This document shows positions 5,303 to 5,556 of a stretch of 5,556 bases of DNA, in pieces (the stretch's first letter is position 1; every line of letters begins with the position of its first letter). Location of the stretch: positions 1 to 5,556 of the forward strand of contig JAFZUF010000015.1 of the NCBI GenBank assembly GCA_017618475.1. The letters are read 5' to 3'. A program made the translations under genes and the position numbers. Source of the stretch: Clostridia bacterium. Lineage in GTDB: Bacteria > Bacillota > Clostridia > Christensenellales > UBA1242. The notes under the pieces are model-generated. The model was not told where the DNA came from. It did no database searches and worked only from the letters and a program-made list of their open reading frames with translations.

Positions 5303-5556
5303 TTAATTCAAAAGTTTTAAAAATTCAGTAAAGTTTTTCACTTGATAATCTGTAAGTTTGTCAATTTCTTTTTGGTTTGATTTTGCATAATAATCTGGAA
5401 TGTTTAAAACTTGAATTCCCGCTTTTTTAGCTGCTATAATTCCTTCTAAAGAATCTTCGACCACCAGGCAATCTTCTGGTTCTAAGTTAAGCATTGCCAA
5501 TGATTTGTAATAAATTTGTGGGTTTGGCTTCTTTTCGGTTATGTCATCATTGCAAA
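5303..5556 (-). CDS. HAD-superfamily (subfamily IA, beta-phosphoglucomutase/phosphatase-like) hydrolase, C-terminal 83 residues, cut by window edge
   Basis: The frame stays open from the stop at 5303 to the right window edge, so the gene begins outside the window; the in-frame TTG at 5500 is not a plausible start because homologous sequence continues upstream. Visible residues include KKPNPQIYYKSLAML, the family's KP(D/N)P..Y segment with the conserved motif III Lys, then LVVEDSLEGIIAAKKAG, the motif IV acidic pair (ED) that binds magnesium in subfamily IA. The nucleophile Asp (motif I), the cap domain and motif II lie beyond the edge. These enzymes act on small phosphorylated metabolites, typically sugar phosphates, through a phospho-Asp intermediate; the substrate cannot be predicted from this part. 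It is convergent with the acetyltransferase-like gene, 25 bases apart, and shares its low GC (about 32% in a sampled 60 bases). I see no strong terminator between the two, only AT-rich sequence. Confidence 0.88.
   Translation of the reverse strand, partial: CNDDITEKKPNPQIYYKSLAMLNLEPEDCLVVEDSLEGIIAAKKAGIQVLNIPDYYAKSNQKEIDKLTDYQVKNFTEFLKLLN

Noticed and set aside
5278..5320. Possible bidirectional terminator between the convergent acetyltransferase-like and HAD genes
   Set aside because: Only a weak AT stem (AACTT/AAGTT around 5300-5316) with a few T residues was found; there is no GC-rich stem, so I do not call a terminator.
5498..5500. TTG at 5500 as the start of a 65-residue HAD protein
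   Set aside because: The frame continues to the window edge with matching HAD sequence (KKPNPQIYYKSLAM), so this is the truncated end of a longer gene.

Overview
The window looks like an ordinary chromosomal segment of a bacterium with moderate GC content, standard code and bacterial promoters and ribosome binding sites. The mnmE-mnmG pair directly in tandem is common in Bacillota and some other phyla. My best guess is an uncultured Clostridia-like or other Bacillota lineage, at low confidence: the 82-residue protein ahead of mnmE resembles, from memory, small hypothetical proteins of Clostridia. No tRNA, rRNA, CRISPR array, insertion sequence or phage gene was seen.

Left part, minus strand (about 1-2564): a three-gene unit read right to left. 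It holds a small hypothetical gene, mnmE (joined to it by a 4-base ATGA overlap) and mnmG (21 bases after mnmE, behind a clear AGGAG site, cut by the left window edge). MnmE and MnmG form the complex that modifies the wobble uridine of several tRNAs, so this is a tRNA-modification operon with one uncharacterised passenger.

Middle (2565-2658): a 94-base divergent promoter region. A plausible sigma-70-type promoter faces each way, and each -10 box lies only 6-9 bases from the neighbouring ATG. Neither gene has a convincing Shine-Dalgarno site, so both first genes may be read from leaderless or nearly leaderless mRNAs.

Right part, plus strand (2659-5277): a family 2 membrane glycosyltransferase of the polyprenyl-phosphate type, then glycolytic glyceraldehyde-3-phosphate dehydrogenase (gap) behind a strong ribosome binding site, then a chloramphenicol-acetyltransferase-like enzyme. 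The last gene and the convergent, truncated HAD phosphatase/mutase gene at the right edge are clearly more AT-rich than mnmG, mnmE and gap. The conserved chromosomal backbone therefore appears to give way to accessory genes near 4620.

I found no convincing novel system. The points most worth a second look are the paired leaderless-type divergent promoters, the small protein coupled to mnmE, and the unknown substrate of the acetyltransferase-like protein.
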